From: Ancylostoma caninum | Lineage: Eukaryota; Nematoda; Chromadorea; Rhabditida; Ancylostomatidae | Length of the DNA: 64,000 nucleotides | NCBI GenBank assembly: GCA_037903475.1 | Contig: JBAJFG010000070.1 | Coordinates: 1 to 64,000, forward strand | Direction: 5' to 3' | Shown: in pieces, positions 1-12,289 of the stretch | How the letters are laid out: every line of letters starts with the position of its first letter | Position numbering within the stretch: position 1 is the stretch's first letter | Made by a program: the position numbers and the translations under genes | Notes under the pieces: generated by a model | Seen by the model: only the letters and a program-made list of their open reading frames with translations | Database searches by the model: none | Told to the model about the DNA's origin: nothing

Positions 1-846
1 GAAACGAAACCCGATACTACTACTCGTACGTTGGCGGCAGGCCTGGGGGTTCACTATGCTACAGTTTCAAAACATTTGGCCTTTATTGGCATGGTGAGAA
101 AAATGCAAAAGTGAACACCCCATGATCTGACCGATGACCAGCAATTCACCCGGTACGAGATCTGTTCTAACCTCCTCGTTCGCCAGAAAAACGAGTCTGA
201 CCGTTTAATAACTGTAGATGAAAAATATCTCCTATTTGATAGTAAGAAACGTGGTTATGTGTATGGGTAGACAAGTTCTCTACCCCTCCATGCTTCTCTA
301 AACCAGATCTTCACCCTAGAAAGGTTATGTTGACAGTTTGGTGGTGTTGTAAGGGTGTTATTCATTATAGCTTTCTGCAACCTGGTCAGGCTGTTACATC
401 AGAGTCTTGCTGTTGTGACGTAGACCTGATATATGAAAAGTTGCGACAAATGTGGCCGGCAGTGGTAAACAGAGGTGGGGCCTCTCCTGCTCCAGGATAA
501 CGCTAGGCCTCATACTTCAAAACTCACCCGGCAAAAACTGACGCAGTTAGGCATCGAGGTTCTCCCTCACCCACCTTACTCTCCAGACCTCTCCCCTACC
601 GATTATCACTTTTCCCGGACTCTCGAAGCAAACCTGCGTCAGCAGCAGTTTCCTGATTTGGAGCATGTTGAAATTACCTTCCGAGAGTTCTTAAAATCTT
701 GTGATCTCAGTTTCTATTGTAAAGGTATAAATGAATTACTGGATCGTTGGCTGAGATGTGTAGAATCTGAAGGATTTTATATAAATAAAGTTGAGTTTGA
801 ACAGAGTTACAGCATTTTGAACTGGGCTGTCTATTTCGGCAATTAA
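1..846 (+). pseudogene. mariner transposase pseudogene (DD34D), cut by the window edge
   Basis: This is a decayed cut-and-paste transposase of the mariner family. The open 3' part (475-843) reads LLLQDNARPH and then PPYSPDLSPTDYHF. The two aspartates are separated by 34 residues, which is the DD34D signature. Upstream, in other frames, there is a helix-turn-helix-like stretch (about 20-110) and a VDEKYLLFD block (about 210-245) that holds the first catalytic Asp. In-frame stops (near 112 and 268) and frame changes between blocks show it cannot be translated as one protein. The 5' end lies outside the window. The copy sits upstream of, or inside, the SLC19 gene and is probably an intronic insertion. 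Confidence 0.9.
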
Positions 847-1330
847 TTTCGCAACAACCTGATAATATCAAGGGACTGTGAGCTGGTTCAGGTTTGTGGC
901 TTAGGCTTAAATATGCAGAAATAATGACAGGTGATTAGCAAGTATAATGGGGTGTCTGCTGCACGCCATCGAGTCGAAAATCCAGAATGACAATTGTGGA
1001 ATCGCATTCGCGGTATGGAGGTACAACGTAGTGAATGAACGAATAAATACCATGAAAACATCAGAGATAAAATATATACGCAGAAGTAAGCCCGTTATTA
1101 TGACTCATGAATTGCGGGAAAGAAGAAGGACGAGGAATGTAGCATAAAATTGCCCCGTGTAGTTCGCATGGAAGCTTAAGGCTCTATTCTAAGGCATTGT
1201 CGCAATTCTAGAAAATAAATTCGATGGACGATCTGTTACTGCTTTCAAACAAAAGTTGAATAAAACGAGTTGATTTCTTTGTATTTTGGAATTCTAAAAC
1301 ACTTCCCATGATGAAATCTCCTACTTTCAG
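847..1330. other. no gene seen; probable intron/spacer before the SLC19 exons
   Basis: Only a short, unsupported ORF (947-1147) lies here; it has no recognisable motif or coding bias. The stretch ends in CTACTTTCAG, a good 3' splice site for the exon that starts at 1331. Confidence 0.4.
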
Positions 1331-4300
1331 GTCTGCTAGTAGTACTTGTGGTAATCTATGTTCCGGTAAACTGGTCCCGTTCTGGCCAATTCTTCATTGG
1401 CGTCTACTCGCTCTTTGATGCTCTCGTATTACTTTTGATATTGGACACGAATAGTCTTCTTATTATCTATCTTGGCTATGCAGTGTACAATGTACTGTAT
1501 CAAGCAACGATAACAATTACTCAGTAAGTACGAGGCTAGACTGCTTCTAATCAAGCTCTGAATCTCGCGCATACCTCCAGGTTCAATCTGGTCGAGAACG
1601 CTGAAGTGACATCGTATGGTTTTGTGTTTGGACTGAATACTTTTGTTGGTCTTGCATTTCAATCAATTCTCACAATTGTCATTGCGAACTTATCCGATCT
1701 TTCTACGATTACGAGGCCACCGGTAGGCACAAACATTGACTCTTCAGTAAAAGAAATACAGATATGTAGAACATGGCAGAAAGACGTCGTTCTTGGACGA
1801 ATACAGTGGAATAACTGGTCTGCTGTCAATTATGAACAATTTTAGAATTGGTAGGATGGTGCTATCCTAGAGCTTCATTTACTATAAGTTTTTTCATGTC
1901 GTGAATATTGTAGGCTCCTTTTTCCAATCTTCTATTGGCTAGCTTTCGCTGCTCAACACCTTCGTCAGGCCCAGAATACATTCCAACACATCTGCTAGCA
2001 CTCATAACTACAATCATGTTATAGAGGAATGAGTAACTAGGCTGACCAGGATAGGCAAAAAAAGATGACAAACAGCGCGGTAAGCAAGTCAGTAGACGAA
2101 TGAGAGCTACAGAGGATGCTACATAAGAGACTAAGAGGGATTCAGATCTGCCTTGAATACTTGCGAACTTCCTAAAGATGTGTGCTACGCGAGTTTGGAT
2201 GCGGTTTCTTTCTATACGAATGTTAACAACGATGAAGCAATTCACGCCGTATTAGAACTTCTTCAGAAACATTGAGATGAAGATCCTACTTTCGAACTAT
2301 AAGGAGATGACCTGAAAGAACTTCTAGTAGCTACATTAGCATGCAATATCTTCCAATTCGATGGAGAGCTCTATGTGCAGAAACGTGGTCTTGCTATGCA
2401 ATTAAGGATATCACCGCTATTAGCCATCGTCTTCCTAAACCGTATCGAACGTAAATAGCTAATTTCCGAACTTTTATTCTATAAGCGATGTATATAGACG
2501 ATGTGTTCCTCATCAGTTCCAACAACGACGAGTTACACATAATGCGCGACAACCTAAATGAGTGTGACCACAACGTGAAGTTTACAAGCGAACTACCTGA
2601 CGAAGATAGTTCCCTCCCGTTTCTGAACACCAACGTTCGAACATGCCAAAGCAAGGAACAATTCAAGTGGTACAGAAAACCTTGAGATATATTGCTGCAT
2701 TCTAGACATGCGCATACATGAAAATTAATACAGTGCGGAACTTTATCGGTGCGAGTAAGAGAACCTGCAGCAAAGACTCGGAAGAAGTGGAAGATATTGG
2801 AAGAAAATGGATACACGGCTTTGGAAGCAAGATCGTGGCGTCCACATTTCGTTGTGAGGCATACCACTCGTATTGCCTTTCCTCAATGAACATTGTGCAA
2901 AGGAGGTCAATCAAATTGTGAATTATCAGTTCCTCCGGTAAAACTGATATTCCGACCACCACCCAACCTGAGGAGCTTCTCAGATAACTGGATAATACAA
3001 ACGTAGCACAACTTGGCAAGCCACACCCTAAAGAAATGGAAGGCAGACATTGCTGCAGGAGGAAGAACTGCTGCATTCCGTCTGTTAAGAGCGGCAAACC
3101 ACGTGTTTCGGCTGCGTTATTTGCCCGATAAACTGTGGTGCAGTTCAACCTGCGTTCTGCCTGCTCCTTAGGTGTATATAAGCCGCTGGTTGAGCATCAA
3201 AGTCTGGTCGTGTCTCCTCTCCGGCGGAGAGAAGAGGAGCCCAGCTGGCCTCATCACGCTGGCTGAGGCCCGGGTAAAACCGTGACGCACTGCAATAATT
3301 ACTCGTTTTGGATGAGCTTGGGTAAGCATCCACTTACCCAAGTCTGCAGTACGAACACAGCCCTGTGCCCAGATTGACCTGCTATCCTAGGTTTGAGACA
3401 TGCAAACCAGTTCTGGCCCCTGAAATAGCGTTGCTGGGGCGAACACAGCTCCTGGGGCGACAAAATAAGCTTTCACCTCGCGGTGTAACTGCTGTTGAAA
3501 CGTGTTCGGCCTGCGTTCGCCGTCCCGGAATCTCTGAGTTACTTGTGTCATCACGGATCTACGAGGAAAAATGTGGGCGAAATAGCTGCACATATAGCAC
3601 GAGAAGAAAAATATGTCAACTGCAGGGAACAGTTTACATGGTAACCCGTGATGAGTGCAGTCAAAAGTACATTAGAGAGACTGCGAGACCTCTCCATGAA
3701 TATATCGACGAACATCGATACGTTAACTTAAATTGGCAGGTTAAAACTCTGAAGTGAACAACTTTGAATTTGGGTCTAATCTTGGACTCAAATCGGGTTC
3801 TTGTAACAAATTTTCATAATGGACTTCTGTTCGAATACATCGACACTCATTTATGGACGGCGGTTTTCATCTCTGATTGTTTCATGACGATTTAGAAGCT
3901 TTTCAGAGAAGTTTAAAATTGGTGCTTGAAGCTTCGGTGCGACATGATTGAAGGGCTCACTTCTATAGAAATCACGCTCGGCTTTTTCTGAGGACTTCTT
4001 ACACCTAGAACACTAGAACACTTCTTCTCTACGACCCCACCGTTCAAATTTCATGGAAGGTCCTCCTGTCTTTTTATTGTCTTACTTAGGATTTGGCCAT
4101 GAAAGTCTAAGAAACGAAATTTTCTGGAAATGGCGCTCCAAGAGGAAGGGCGTTAGGATCCAATCATAAGATTTAGTGTACAACACCTGCCTTTCACATA
4201 CTATGAACAATCTCTCAACCACGAAGAAATGCTTTATTTAACTAGTAGTTCTATTTTCGTTTCATTTTTCCAGTTCAGTTTAATTGCTTTTCTTTTCCGT

Positions 4301-4979
4301 AGAGAAAGGAATGAGGCGTGAGTTTCTCCTTGATTTCCACAGTATTGCGTAATACATATGAGGGCGGGGACATTGACTCAGAATTCGTTCTTTTACAAAG
4401 CTATTTTGCATGATCATGGAAGCCAAAACTATATCGATACTGCTCCAGTGAATATTGTTTCATTATTAGTTCCGCAATTCGGCGAAGCTGAGAACGGACT
4501 CAAGATCAACTTCCATAATACGAGGTGTACCTTCCTCGTTTGGAAATCCTGTCGACATTCAGTGTTGTTGAATGCAAAGTAATGTAAAAATAGGAAGAAA
4601 TAAATTTGGATATCTAGAAAATCGTGCTATGATGTAAATTTGTAGTTGCAGAAGTTTCTGGATCATGAAACAGCAGAGAACTTGCTTTTCTCTCTACTGA
4701 ATAAACTTGCTTTACTCTCTACTGAATCTTTTGTTTTCTTCCTCTGTAAAGCATGCAAATTTTTTTGGCCTCTTGGAATTCATAATTTTCATAATTTCAT
4801 TATGGATTCGATGTGCTTTTTTTCAGGTTGCTCTGGAAATCTACTTTGGGTACCATCTTGTCGTTGGCGGTGCTTTCCTGGCTCCACTCCTGTTTGATAC
4901 ACTTAGATTCTTCTGGATGAAGAAAGGAAGATATGAAATCGAAAAATTTATGGATGCTATCAAGATTGGGAATCTATGA
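1331..4979 (+). CDS. SLC19-family (folate/thiamine) transporter, C-terminal exons
   Basis: Three exons splice in phase: 1331-1523, 1581-1722 and 4827-4979 (stop TGA). Together they encode about 161 residues of a polytopic membrane protein. Exon 1 encodes two or three hydrophobic helices and ends in YAVYNVLYQATITITQ. Exon 2 continues with YGFVFGLNTFVGLAFQSIL, the conserved late-helix region of SLC19 reduced folate/thiamine carriers. The last exon has one helix (YFGYHLVVGGAFLAPLLF) and a short basic tail. Known SLC19 proteins import folate or thiamine across the plasma membrane; the substrate cannot be told from this part. Upstream exons would lie before the window or have been lost. The last intron (3.1 kb) holds a Penelope-like element. 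Family assignment is from recognition, not a search. Assigning the last exon to this gene rests on matching phase and topology. Confidence 0.82.
2160..3757 (+). mobile_element. Penelope-like retroelement remnant (reverse transcriptase + GIY-YIG)
   Basis: This is a degenerate retroelement inside the last intron of the SLC19 gene. About 2185-2690 encodes reverse transcriptase pieces: SLDAVSFYTNV, then after stops ELYVQKRGLAM, then the catalytic palm motif YIDDVFLIS (2491 onward) and LPFLNTNVRT. At 3560-3730 a second domain reads GTVYMVTRDECSQKYIRET followed by RPL and EH, which resembles the GIY-YIG endonuclease that Penelope-like elements carry at their C terminus. Several in-frame stops and frame changes (for example near 2268 and 2457) show it is dead. 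The usual Gly of YIG is replaced by Arg. The stretch 3150-3330 is GC-rich and probably belongs to the same insertion, but I cannot assign it. Confidence 0.75.
3758..4826. other. rest of SLC19 last intron; no gene seen
   Basis: AT-rich sequence with no convincing exon. It ends in a strong TTTTTTTCAG splice acceptor at 4817-4826. The open stretches at 4358-4582 and 4646-4820 are low-complexity and hydrophobic by composition. Confidence 0.45.
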
Positions 4980-5211
4980 TAAATTTTCACAACGCTTCCT
5001 CGACTTAGATTTGGAAAAAGAGCGAGGGTGAGCTGGATATGCGAGCGATCCTACTCCGTACAAAGCACTCGGCTGGGGTTTTCTTTTCAGGAACGTAGTT
5101 AAGGTAATTGCTTGCATACTTGGCTCTCATAGATAAACCTTGCGGCGTCTTGCTCAGCAGTATGGGGTTATCTCCATTATCACCCTCAATTTTTGACACC
5201 TTCTGAATACA

Positions 5212-5592
5212 CAGGGTGGTGCATAATTACTGTCCCGCAATAAAAACTGTCAGAAATGGTATGGGAGCACATTCTCTAACGTCCCCACTGGGGATAAATC
5301 ACTACCACCTAAGGAAACAAGATGCCTTAGTTTCGTTTCATGGTCTTTCCTTCGCCGCAGATCGCAGCCCCCGACTCTCAATGTATGACTTCACAGTGGC
5401 GTGCACGCAACGAGAAGCTTCTCATGGCTGAGCAGGCTTACAATCCTCGGAATTATGTCATCAAATGACACCAATGTTTTTCGTTTCGCTATAAGACATC
5501 TAACAGATCTCGTTTAGGTCGTCCGCAAAGGTGCTTTTATACTTTTTCTGTGTCCTTTTTTTATTGAGGGACAGTAAATATGCGCCATCCTG
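5212..5592. mobile_element. mariner-type MITE with CAGGRTGG termini
   Basis: The left end (CAGGGTGGTGCATAATTACT, from 5212) is matched in inverted orientation by the right end (GGACAGTAAATATGCGCCAT then CCTG, ending 5592). This gives imperfect terminal inverted repeats of roughly 36 bp that run on into poly-A/T. The right flank is TA, as expected for a Tc1/mariner target, but the left flank is CA, so the TA duplication is imperfect. No transposase is encoded. It is most likely a short non-autonomous derivative. Confidence 0.55.
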
Positions 5593-5763
5593 TAGCTTAT
5601 TTTTTGCTTCTCCATGAAATATTCAATTCTATTCTCGCTAATCTCACAGAAATTGTCGAAACTCTTTCACATAGGTTCTCACCACAGCGCCATAGTTTCA
5701 GGTAAAAGTTCGGCCTTATCGACCATTTTTTCAATTCAAATATCCCGTTAGTTCATCTAAATC

Positions 5764-6377
5764 GAAAAAAGGGGTACTATTGTACTTGAGCGGCCCCACT
5801 ATCGAGCCCAAACTCAAAACCATGGATTCCTCTGAAAACTTGCATACAGGGGTAATTGGATGTGCTGATCACGAATATCATATTCATTTCGCATGGCGAT
5901 ATCGATTTTATTGATTTTATCGATTTTTTCCCAAGTTCGACTCGTATCTCAAATCTCTCTGAAAATATGCATCTGTAGGTTTTTGAAGTTGCTGATCACG
6001 AATATAATAACCGTTTTGAGTCATAGTCTCGACTGCGTTGGTTTTCTCCAGATTTTTATCTGTAGGGCGATGTAATCGCCGACTTTACTGGAGTTTACCC
6101 CATCAGGTCGACCTTTTCTTGCGAAATCTTCATCATATTTGTAACCAGCACCTTCAGAAACCCTGGCAGGGAAGTTTTCAGAGGGATCCGGGAGGAGGTC
6201 CATAGTTGGGAAAACATCGATAAAATCAATAAAATCAATACTATCATGCGAAATGAATATGATATCCGTGATCAGCACATCGGATCACCCCCGTATGCAT
6301 GTTTTCAGAGGAATCCATGATTTTGAGTTTGGGCTCGATAGTGGGGCCGCCCAAGTACAATAGTGCCAAAAAAGGTT
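5764..6377. repeat. fold-back element, about 170-bp inverted arms
   Basis: The left arm (about 5764-5935) and right arm (about 6206-6377) are imperfect reverse complements. For example, TTGAGCGGCCCCACTATCGA on the left matches TCGATAGTGGGGCCGCCCAA on the right. The roughly 270-bp centre carries a partial third copy of the GCTGATCACGAATAT motif (5991-6005). No coding capacity is seen. It is a MITE/fold-back or an inverted duplication of a repeat. Confidence 0.65.
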
Positions 6378-8103
6378 GTGCTGCCTCGCAACTGAGCCAT
6401 GGAGAAAAACGGTGCTACTCTCACAGAAGAGCGCACATAGTACGTTACTAGAGAAATAACAATGCATGTTCAGCTCTTCTGAAGAGTAGTAGCTGTTTCA
6501 TAAGGGGAATTAGCTTGATGGGTTGCTCCTCAAGCAAAATTGCAAGATTATTTTAGGAATTCAAGAATGAACCTCAAAGGGCAAGTGTAGGGGGGGGGGA
6601 GAGGGGTGTCCACGACTATTTTTTTTGAACAATAACTTTTTTTGTTGTTATGGGGTCCGACGTGTACAGTCCTAAAAAAACATCGCCTGGTCAATGAAAC
6701 TGCACGAGAAGGAAAAAGCTTGCTTGGGTAGCGGCTCATGATAAAGCCAAAGCCTTCGATGTCTGACGATCGAGAAATATTTGTCCGAATCAGTTCCATA
6801 AATGCGGTGATGAGACCACTGCATGCTCTAACGGAGGAAAGCAGCTACAACATGGGCCAAAAACTCCGGCTTCTGAGCAAAATTGCACCCGCTTCATTCT
6901 CTCTTGCTACCTTCAAAGGATTTGCCATCACTAGGATAACCACCTTTTAACAGAGAAATGGTGCGATTTCAACTCAAAATGGCAACGCTGAATGAAAATA
7001 CTGTGTCGCCGTTTCCCCGTTCCGCTAATTTCCGCTTCCTAGCAGACCACAGAACCAGACATCGGGGTTCACGGTCAACAGGGAAACCGCGGCTAGATGT
7101 CCAAGTCTGCTCTCAACCAGGCTGGTAGCCCTAATCTGATTTGCGTTTGAATGCAAGTGTCAGCCTTCCACGGACTCACGGCACAACTGCATTGGAGGCC
7201 GCTAGACTACCAGCCTACCACTACAACTCATACACTGCATGGTCTCGGTACGTCCACAGAGGTGCTAACACAGACACCTAACTGCACAACTACTGCACAC
7301 GACATATGTGACGGACTTAAGTGCTGCCACCACTGCCGTAGCTGTTAACTACATATGTAAGATATTGACTGTGCTGATATAGTGGCCACTATTTTCATGG
7401 CACCCTGTCTGTACTCTTGCTACACTACACGAACACATAAAACTGCCCAATTCATAGCCCGCATAATATAAGCACGACAATACAACATAAATCCTACGGG
7501 AAGGATGCAACCAGCCCACTTACTAGGAGTCATGGCAAACAGAAACTCCTCGGCCGTTCCGCGAGCGGGTCGGGTGAGCAGATGCTCAAGGCCTTCGCGC
7601 TGGCTTCCCTGACACCGAGTTACCTCTTTTTGGCGTTGCTCCTCCTCGAACCGTGGAATGTGCTTGGTGGAATTGGCACTCGTATTCTATCATCTTTCCA
7701 ACATCTACTGACTTGAACGCAACCGCTCCCAGCGCGTGACCGAAGTAGAACTGACTTCGAATGGACTGTGCGCGCCGGCTATTTATGCGTTTGCGGCAGC
7801 GGGAGCGGAGCCTAAAGTGCGCTGTGGGGAGCTTAGGACCGTTGCGCGCCTGGCATTCAGCGAAAGAAGAGTCGCACGAAGTCGCGACATACTGTGACTA
7901 GTCCTGATTTGTACTAGGTAATACTAATTTCTACGCACATGAAATGATAACAATTGTTTTTCAACGTCTGTCTAAAACAGCGTAATAAATGTATGTGTGT
8001 ATGTAAGAAAATGCAAATAATCCAGCCCTGTGCAAACACACTCACATCCCATGTAACGAACTACGTTTATTTATTAGCAATTACTCGTTCCGGCTAGCCA
8101 AGT
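6378..8103. other. intergenic, 3' side of the lipase; no gene seen
   Basis: No exon with supported splice sites was found. The stretch holds a poly-G/poly-T patch (6590-6650) and a GC-richer block (7540-7880) of unknown nature. The short ORFs are unremarkable. Confidence 0.4.
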
Positions 8104-10574
8104 TTACTTGCAGCCGTTATCGCCGTATTCGCTAACGTCTTTTTCGAAGTAATGCAAGTGGTCCTTGATGGAGCTGTCAGCAAGATTTCCGTCCGAGCAG
8201 AACGTGCTTTCGCCCATATCGTAGCATACGTAGTAGTGCGCACCAGCGGCCATACCCTTTTTGTAGTATGCCTCAAAGTACGGATAGATTAGTAAGATAA
8301 CTTAAGATTTCTTGGCGGTCAGATCACCTCAGTCTTGTGGTGATAGTATCCCTCCTGGTTTTCTAATGGAAGATGTGGTACCATGTCGTGAGAATGAGTG
8401 ACACGGAAGGCATACGGCACCTGTATACGATCCAAATTTTGATCTTGTATAGTTTCCACTGAGAACGAGTGTTTGAGAGTGGAACTTACCTGTTTTTCTA
8501 CAGCAGCAGCATACACCTTATCGCCAGTTCTCGGCTGCCCGAAAGTGACTAGCTTGATCTGAATATGTCTTGATTCTTACGGAGTTCAATAACACTCTTA
8601 AAATTCCTATCCATAAACAATCACCTTGTTGGCCGGGAATAGTTTGTTGAAAGAAATGTAAGATGCAGCCAAAGAAGCAAATGCACCGCCAAGAGAATGT
8701 CCTGTGATCTGAAATGAATTGTCATGAGAAAGTTAAGACATGAGCTCTATAAAATTAACATACCCAGAGCTCATAGCCGGGATTTTGACTCTGAAGAGTT
8801 GCGAGATCGTCTTTAATTCCACTCATCCACACTCTTTTGAATCCATCGCTGAAGTACAACGAGACAACTCCACCGGCTGCCCACTTGGTCTGAAATGCAC
8901 CTAGTCAGTGGATCACCTCCTTCGGCTTATGATCACTAAACGACTCGCGTAATCGACAATCTAAACCCACATTGTTCTTAAGCAGAGTTTCATCTCCTTC
9001 CATGATCAATTGAATGTTGCGGTCAGTGCCCCTAAAACACCAACGATTGCCCCAAGGAACTAGCTACATGGATTTTATCAGGAAAAAACATGTATGGCTG
9101 CAGATCACTACGGAAATACCGTTATCGATCTCAACGTTTTAAAATGTCTATATAACTCAGCCAAGGTCCGAAATACTTGTCCAAAATAAAATTAGCAATG
9201 GTTATCATAGACAATAAATTAGCACCATAACAAAGCTACTGCAAGAAGGTGAAAGTTCAGATCACAGAATTCAGTGAGCTGCGAAAGAGTTTTCCATTGC
9301 AAATTGTTTGGTTTGATAGACCACTGGCGGCATTCATGAACGTCCTCGGGAAGACTGGAACTTTTCCGCCCATTCTGAGTGGACAAATTTTTCCAATAAA
9401 ATGTGAAATAACTTGCTACCTCTACCATTAATTGTTATCGCTGACTGTGATGAGTTGCTTTAGAAAGGTGTGCCTTTTTACTAGGAGAATTCGTCTACAT
9501 TAGAACAGCTGGTGGATCTATGCATGTTCTTGGATATCGCTAGAAACTTGCTCAGGATGTCCTGAGGAAATATTAAAATAATAGGGAATGGCCTAGCAAA
9601 TTTGTCATATAATGAGGAGCTGAACGCCTGGACTGGTAGTTAACTCCTTAATTTTTGGGGCAACACGTGCTGAATCACCACGTGCGTTAACCTAACGAAT
9701 TAACGCATTAGCGCGGAATGACCATTTTGTCGTAACTTAGCGACGAAACCTGTAATGGTTACAACTCATAGCCCTGATGGTGATATGATATTTTAATGGT
9801 TACAACTCATAGCCCTGATGGTGATGTGATATTTATCTATGATATGATATATATCCTAGTAGGCTGAGTTCAATAACAGTCTTGTAACAGTGGTTGTCAA
9901 ATAAAGTCGAGCCAATGGTTATTTAGAGATGTATAGCACAGTCGTGAAGAAACGGTTTCGTCAATGAATTCGACGGATTCATGTGTAGCCTGTTTGGAAA
10001 AATAATTCGGATTGGGCGCACGACAAGCGCAGCAGAATCAAAACGGCGGACGCGGGAAGGCAGAACCCGGAATTAGGATGCAATAGTTCTGTGGATAGAT
10101 AGATAGATAGATTGGATTGACTGGATGTATAGTCATTGGGTTATTGGATGACAAGGAAAGGCTAGGAGATGCAAGGCTTTCTACATCAGAGCTGTACATA
10201 TGCAAATCCGTGTTACCTGAAGGATATAATAATAGCCTTGTCGTCATGATTGACTGCAGTGAATCCTGTGCACTTGTCGATCAGGGTGATGTCGCAAACG
10301 ACGGAGGTGAGTCGCTTCATCTAGATTTTTTTCACTAAGGATCGAAATGTATGCTGACGATCACATGGCTGTATTTCCAAGAGGGAGCACAAACCTGGGC
10401 GTTCTTGTACAGCGTCGAGAGGCACTGCTGAGGATTCGAGGAATAAGCTGCCGCGGCCAACGGCATCATCTTATTCCGTGCAAAGTTCTCATCATAGGTA
10501 ACCTGAGTGGCCAACTCTGAAGCCAAGTCGAATGGCATCGCGGCCACCAGGGGAAGCAGCAAAAGTAGCAACAT
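8104..10574 (-). CDS. secreted class 3 lipase
   Basis: Eight exons, all in phase: 10574-10395, 10320-10217, 9031-8971, 8889-8764, 8708-8625, 8558-8490, 8420-8328 and 8271-8104, giving 294 aa. The start is the ATG at 10574, which begins a signal peptide (MLLLLLLPLVAA). The mature protein is a class 3 (Lipase_3) alpha/beta hydrolase, expected to hydrolyse acyl esters of glycerolipids outside the cell or in the gut lumen. Visible family marks are CTGFTAVNHDDKAIIISFRG, the nucleophile elbow GHSLGG (Ser162), KLVTFGQPRTG, the catalytic Asp in HDMVPH (Asp220) and a C-terminal His in KDHLHYF (about His277). Paired cysteines fit a secreted protein. The final intron is only 56 bp and uses a TTTGAG acceptor, the weakest junction. 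Intron 2 is about 1.2 kb. The gene looks intact. Confidence 0.93.
9753..9834. repeat. tandem duplication, about 41 bp, in lipase intron 2
   Basis: Two adjacent near-identical copies of a unit that begins TAATGGTTACAACTCATAGC and differ by a few bases. They lie in the large second intron of the lipase gene. Confidence 0.85.
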
Positions 10575-11441
10575 TCTGAAGATGCTGGGTGTAATCAAAA
10601 GGATTTAGTAATGTATAAAGACTAGCCACAGAATAAGAAATTTTCATGGAAAGCAGTATATTATGTTGGAATCAATCAATTTTTTGAAGAACTGAATAGG
10701 GATTTTGTGACGTGCACAGAGCTGAAAGTAATCGTGAGCATCTACGATACAACAGGTTTTCACTACAAGCCGACAACACGGAAAGCCCCCCTTTCGAAGT
10801 TTGATTTTGTCGTAATAAACGTAATAAACTATGTATATACGACATTTTTCAAGAGATGACCGAAAAGACTAGTTATGGACAAATACGCAACTGCATCATG
10901 ACAAAGAACAAAAGACCAAGCGGTATCGCAAAAGATGGCGTCTTGTTCTAGAACTCTAGAAAGTGATAAGACATGCGGTGCTCTGATTTTTAGTCTTAGA
11001 GCTCTTTTTGCGATAACGACACGGATTTCACGCTCGTCAGGTGCGACCTAACGAAAAGCGACGGTTTTTGTGACTCAGCAGTGACTTCTAAATGTTTATT
11101 TTGTCGAGTAGTGGTAATAAGCTAGGCAACTAGCAAAACACTATCGAAAAAGAGAGGAGAGAAAAGTTTACGCAGACACTAGTCTCCAGAAATTGACTGA
11201 CCTTCTGGGCCAGCTGCATACGTAAATTGTAGGTTTCTGCTGTTCTTGAAGAATGTGTGGTACAAAACCGTTCACATCAAAGATCATATTTTTTGGAGAA
11301 AAGAAGCTATAAGTCATTGTCACAATCGCAGAAATACAACTCTGAAATATGGATAGATAGCCGAGCGAATAAGAAGTGAATAGCTCATTTTTTCATTTAA
11401 TGGTTCATTTAGGACTGAATCCAAAGAATTCAAATGCTATA

Positions 11442-11498
<57 letters not shown>

Positions 11499-12289
11499 GA
11501 GAGAGACCTCCTAAATGCCTCCATACCATTCCTAGAAGATTGTATTGCTCCCTCTTTTTCAGACATCCGATTCATAGACTTATTCGGAAAGCCATTTTTG
11601 AATATCGAATAGATCGATGAGTACCTAACGCATTGGTTTGTTCCCAAGTATTCTTCGGAGAGTTAGTACTCCAACCAGTGTAGAATATCTTCGGAACTAT
11701 CTAATATTTGGCAAATGCTGAATAACCGGGAAAATGTCATTGAAGCATAAACTAGTAGTTACTGTTCAGTGTCAGCCTTTAACCCATTGACGACCGCGCG
11801 GCTCACCGGCCATCCTGTGAGCTGAGGTTGAGTAGAACATAAATTAGTTATTCTCAGTTGGTAATGTCCTAACTTCAACCAACTACCAAGTAACTCATAG
11901 TTGTAGATTAACAATCTTACCTAAAATTCCTACTGTTCCATTGATAAAAAGCCTACCAGTCATGAATCGTGCTCAAACAGCGCTGTTTAGCAGCTTCATG
12001 AAAAGAACCACATCTCTGGTCTTGCATGGAAGGAAACCACTATCTAAACCACTATCTTCATCGTCTTCGTCTTTTCATATCACATTTTGCCTTGCGGAAG
12101 AGATGTATACCCACACAAGAGATTTATGCTAATCCACGACAGATGTTCTACAAGTTGCGGAAGGAAAAATGATGAAAAATCTTCACTCTTTCCATAACGC
12201 ATTCACTTCTACTAACGACGCACGTCTTGATTTTTACCCATAGTAGAGCACGTGATGCACACTTTGTATCACGGCCGGGGCAAATCACG
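10575..12289. other. lipase upstream region to start of minisatellite; no gene seen
   Basis: This should hold the lipase promoter, but no core element is clear. No coding exon is supported. Open frames at 11376-11647 are created by the GA microsatellite. Confidence 0.4.
11442..11506. repeat. (GA)n microsatellite
   Basis: About 65 bp of nearly pure GA dinucleotide with three interruptions. Confidence 0.97.

Noticed and set aside
947..1147. Small + strand ORF of 66 codons
   Set aside because: No motif, no splice or promoter context, and random-like composition next to a transposase pseudogene.
3165..3300. GC-rich hairpin block considered as a Penelope-associated ribozyme
   Set aside because: CTGAGGCCCGGGTAAAAC only loosely resembles a hammerhead core (no CTGATGA, no GAAA). 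I could not draw three stems.
10335..10598. Lipase start upstream of 10574
   Set aside because: The longer frame would begin at a TTG codon. The ATG at 10574 opens directly into a normal signal peptide.
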